Source of the DNA: Erythrobacter sp.
GTDB taxonomy: Bacteria > Pseudomonadota > Alphaproteobacteria > Sphingomonadales > Sphingomonadaceae
DNA: 22,002 nt
NCBI GenBank assembly: GCA_002695185.1
Contig: NZOF01000090.1
Coordinates: 1 to 22,002 of the forward strand
Direction of reading: 5' to 3'
Shown here: positions 21,233-22,002 of the stretch, in pieces
Layout: every line of letters starts with the position of its first letter
Numbering within the stretch: the stretch's first letter is position 1
Made by a program: the position numbers and the translations under genes
The notes under the pieces: generated by a model
Told to the model about the DNA's origin: nothing
The model's input: only the letters and a program-made list of their open reading frames with translations
Databases searched by the model: none

Positions 21233-22002
21233 TCAGTTCTTCGCGTCTTCGTCGACTTCCGAGAATTCGGCATCGACGACTTCTTCTTCCGAACCGCCTT
21301 CGCTTCCGGCAGCTGCGCCATCGGTCGGAGCATCGGATGCGGCATTTGCCTGTTCCTGCTCGTAGATCGACTGGCCCATCTTCATCGCACTCTGCGAAAG
21401 GTCCTGGGCCTTGGCATTGATGTCATCGGCATCGTCACCTTCAAGCGCGGTCTTGAGTGCTGCGACCTTTTCTTCAACTTCGCTCTTCAGCGAAGCATCG
21501 ATCTTGTCGCCATGCTCTTCGAGCTGCTTCTCCGTCGCATGAACGAGGCTATCGGCCTGATTGCGTGCCTCTGCACTTTCGCGGCGCTTCTTGTCTTCGT
21601 CCGCAAACTTCTCTGCATCCTGCACCATCTGATCGATGTCGCTATCGGACAGGCCGCCAGATGCCTGGATACGGATCTGCTGTTCCTTGCCGGTGCCCTT
21701 GTCCTTGGCCGAGACGTTCACGATGCCGTTGGCATCGATGTCGAAGGTCACTTCGATCTGGGGAACGCCGCGCGGTGCGGGAGGAATGCCTACCAGGTCA
21801 AACTGGCCAAGCATCTTATTGTCCTGCGCCATTTCGCGTTCGCCCTGGAACACGCGGATCGTAACCGCCTGCTGGTTGTCCTCGGCAGTCGAGTAGGTCT
21901 GGCTCTTCTTGGTCGGGATCGTGGTGTTGCGATCGATCATCTTGGTCATGATGCCGCCAAGCGTTTCGATGCCCAGCGAAAGCGGGGTCACGTCGAGCAG
22001 CA
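21233..22002 (-). CDS. dnaK: Chaperone protein DnaK (Hsp70), C-terminal part only
   Basis: The last ~256 residues of Hsp70 DnaK; the N-terminal ATPase domain lies beyond the right edge. The visible part starts at [16 protein letters not shown], the interdomain linker and the first substrate-binding strands. It continues through the beta-sandwich ([36 protein letters not shown]), the helical lid ([20 protein letters not shown]) and a disordered Ala/Gly/Ser/Glu tail. The tail ends [18 protein letters not shown], the usual Dna[15 protein letters not shown] terminus. It forms an operon-like pair with dnaJ, as in most proteobacteria. The heat-shock promoter is outside the window. Confidence 0.98.
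   Translation of the reverse strand, partial: LLDVTPLSLGIETLGGIMTKMIDRNTTIPTKKSQTYSTAEDNQQAVTIRVFQGEREMAQDNKMLGQFDLVGIPPAPRGVPQIEVTFDIDANGIVNVSAKDKGTGKEQQIRIQASGGLSDSDIDQMVQDAEKFADEDKKRRESAEARNQADSLVHATEKQLEEHGDKIDASLKSEVEEKVAALKTALEGDDADDINAKAQDLSQSAMKMGQSIYEQEQANAASDAPTDGAAAGSEGGSEEEVVDAEFSEVDEDAKN

Noticed and set aside
21233..22002. DnaK as a truncated gene
   Set aside because: The missing N-terminus coincides exactly with the window edge, so it is an artefact of the cut.

Overview
The window reads as core chromosome of a high-G+C alphaproteobacterium, most likely a sphingomonad near Erythrobacteraceae. The support is protein style (an alphaproteobacterial PdhC, the eukaryote/archaea-like ProS of alphaproteobacteria, a RadA-CvpA gene pair, PhaR, DnaK-DnaJ) and a G+C near 62% where I counted. 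No database search was possible, so genus-level placement is inference. Nearly every base belongs to a gene. Most genes lie on the minus strand, and only a universal stress protein and a patatin-like lipase lie on the plus strand.

Region 1 (1-5400) is the pyruvate dehydrogenase neighbourhood. pdhC (E2) and lpdA (E3, cut by the left window edge) are separated by an accessory stretch: a small acidic hypothetical, two lipoproteins, a 4-TM membrane protein and a hotdog acyl-CoA thioesterase. This stretch is a patchwork. The membrane protein gene has markedly lower G+C and sits between two ~101-bp direct copies of the 5' end of the thioesterase gene, about 85% identical. One copy is intact and in use. 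The other is a 36-codon remnant. The remnant ends in a short segment that closely matches the 3' tip of pdhC, so both low-G+C hypotheticals follow the same junction sequence.

Region 2 (5402-13585) is housekeeping: a universal stress protein, a CxxC peroxiredoxin-like protein, ribonuclease R, a secreted M28 metallopeptidase, prolyl-tRNA synthetase, the polyhydroxyalkanoate regulator PhaR with TGCA-rich dyads in its promoter region, and alanine racemase.

Region 3 (13582-17716) is a minus-strand run radA - cvpA - IscU-like protein - MHS-type MFS transporter - alr, with tight spacing and a 4-bp overlap between the transporter and alr. A GAAC-N7-GAAC element of the alphaproteobacterial LexA type lies just upstream of radA.

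Region 4 (17717-22002) holds a large patatin/DUF3376 protein, divergent from radA and convergent with dnaJ with no spacer, then dnaJ and the C-terminal part of dnaK. A strong intercistronic hairpin separates dnaK from dnaJ.

I saw no tRNA, rRNA, CRISPR array, transposase, integrase or phage gene, and no intergenic gap reaches 300 bases. I found no clear new defence or biosynthetic system. The most unusual material is the gene patchwork between pdhC and lpdA.
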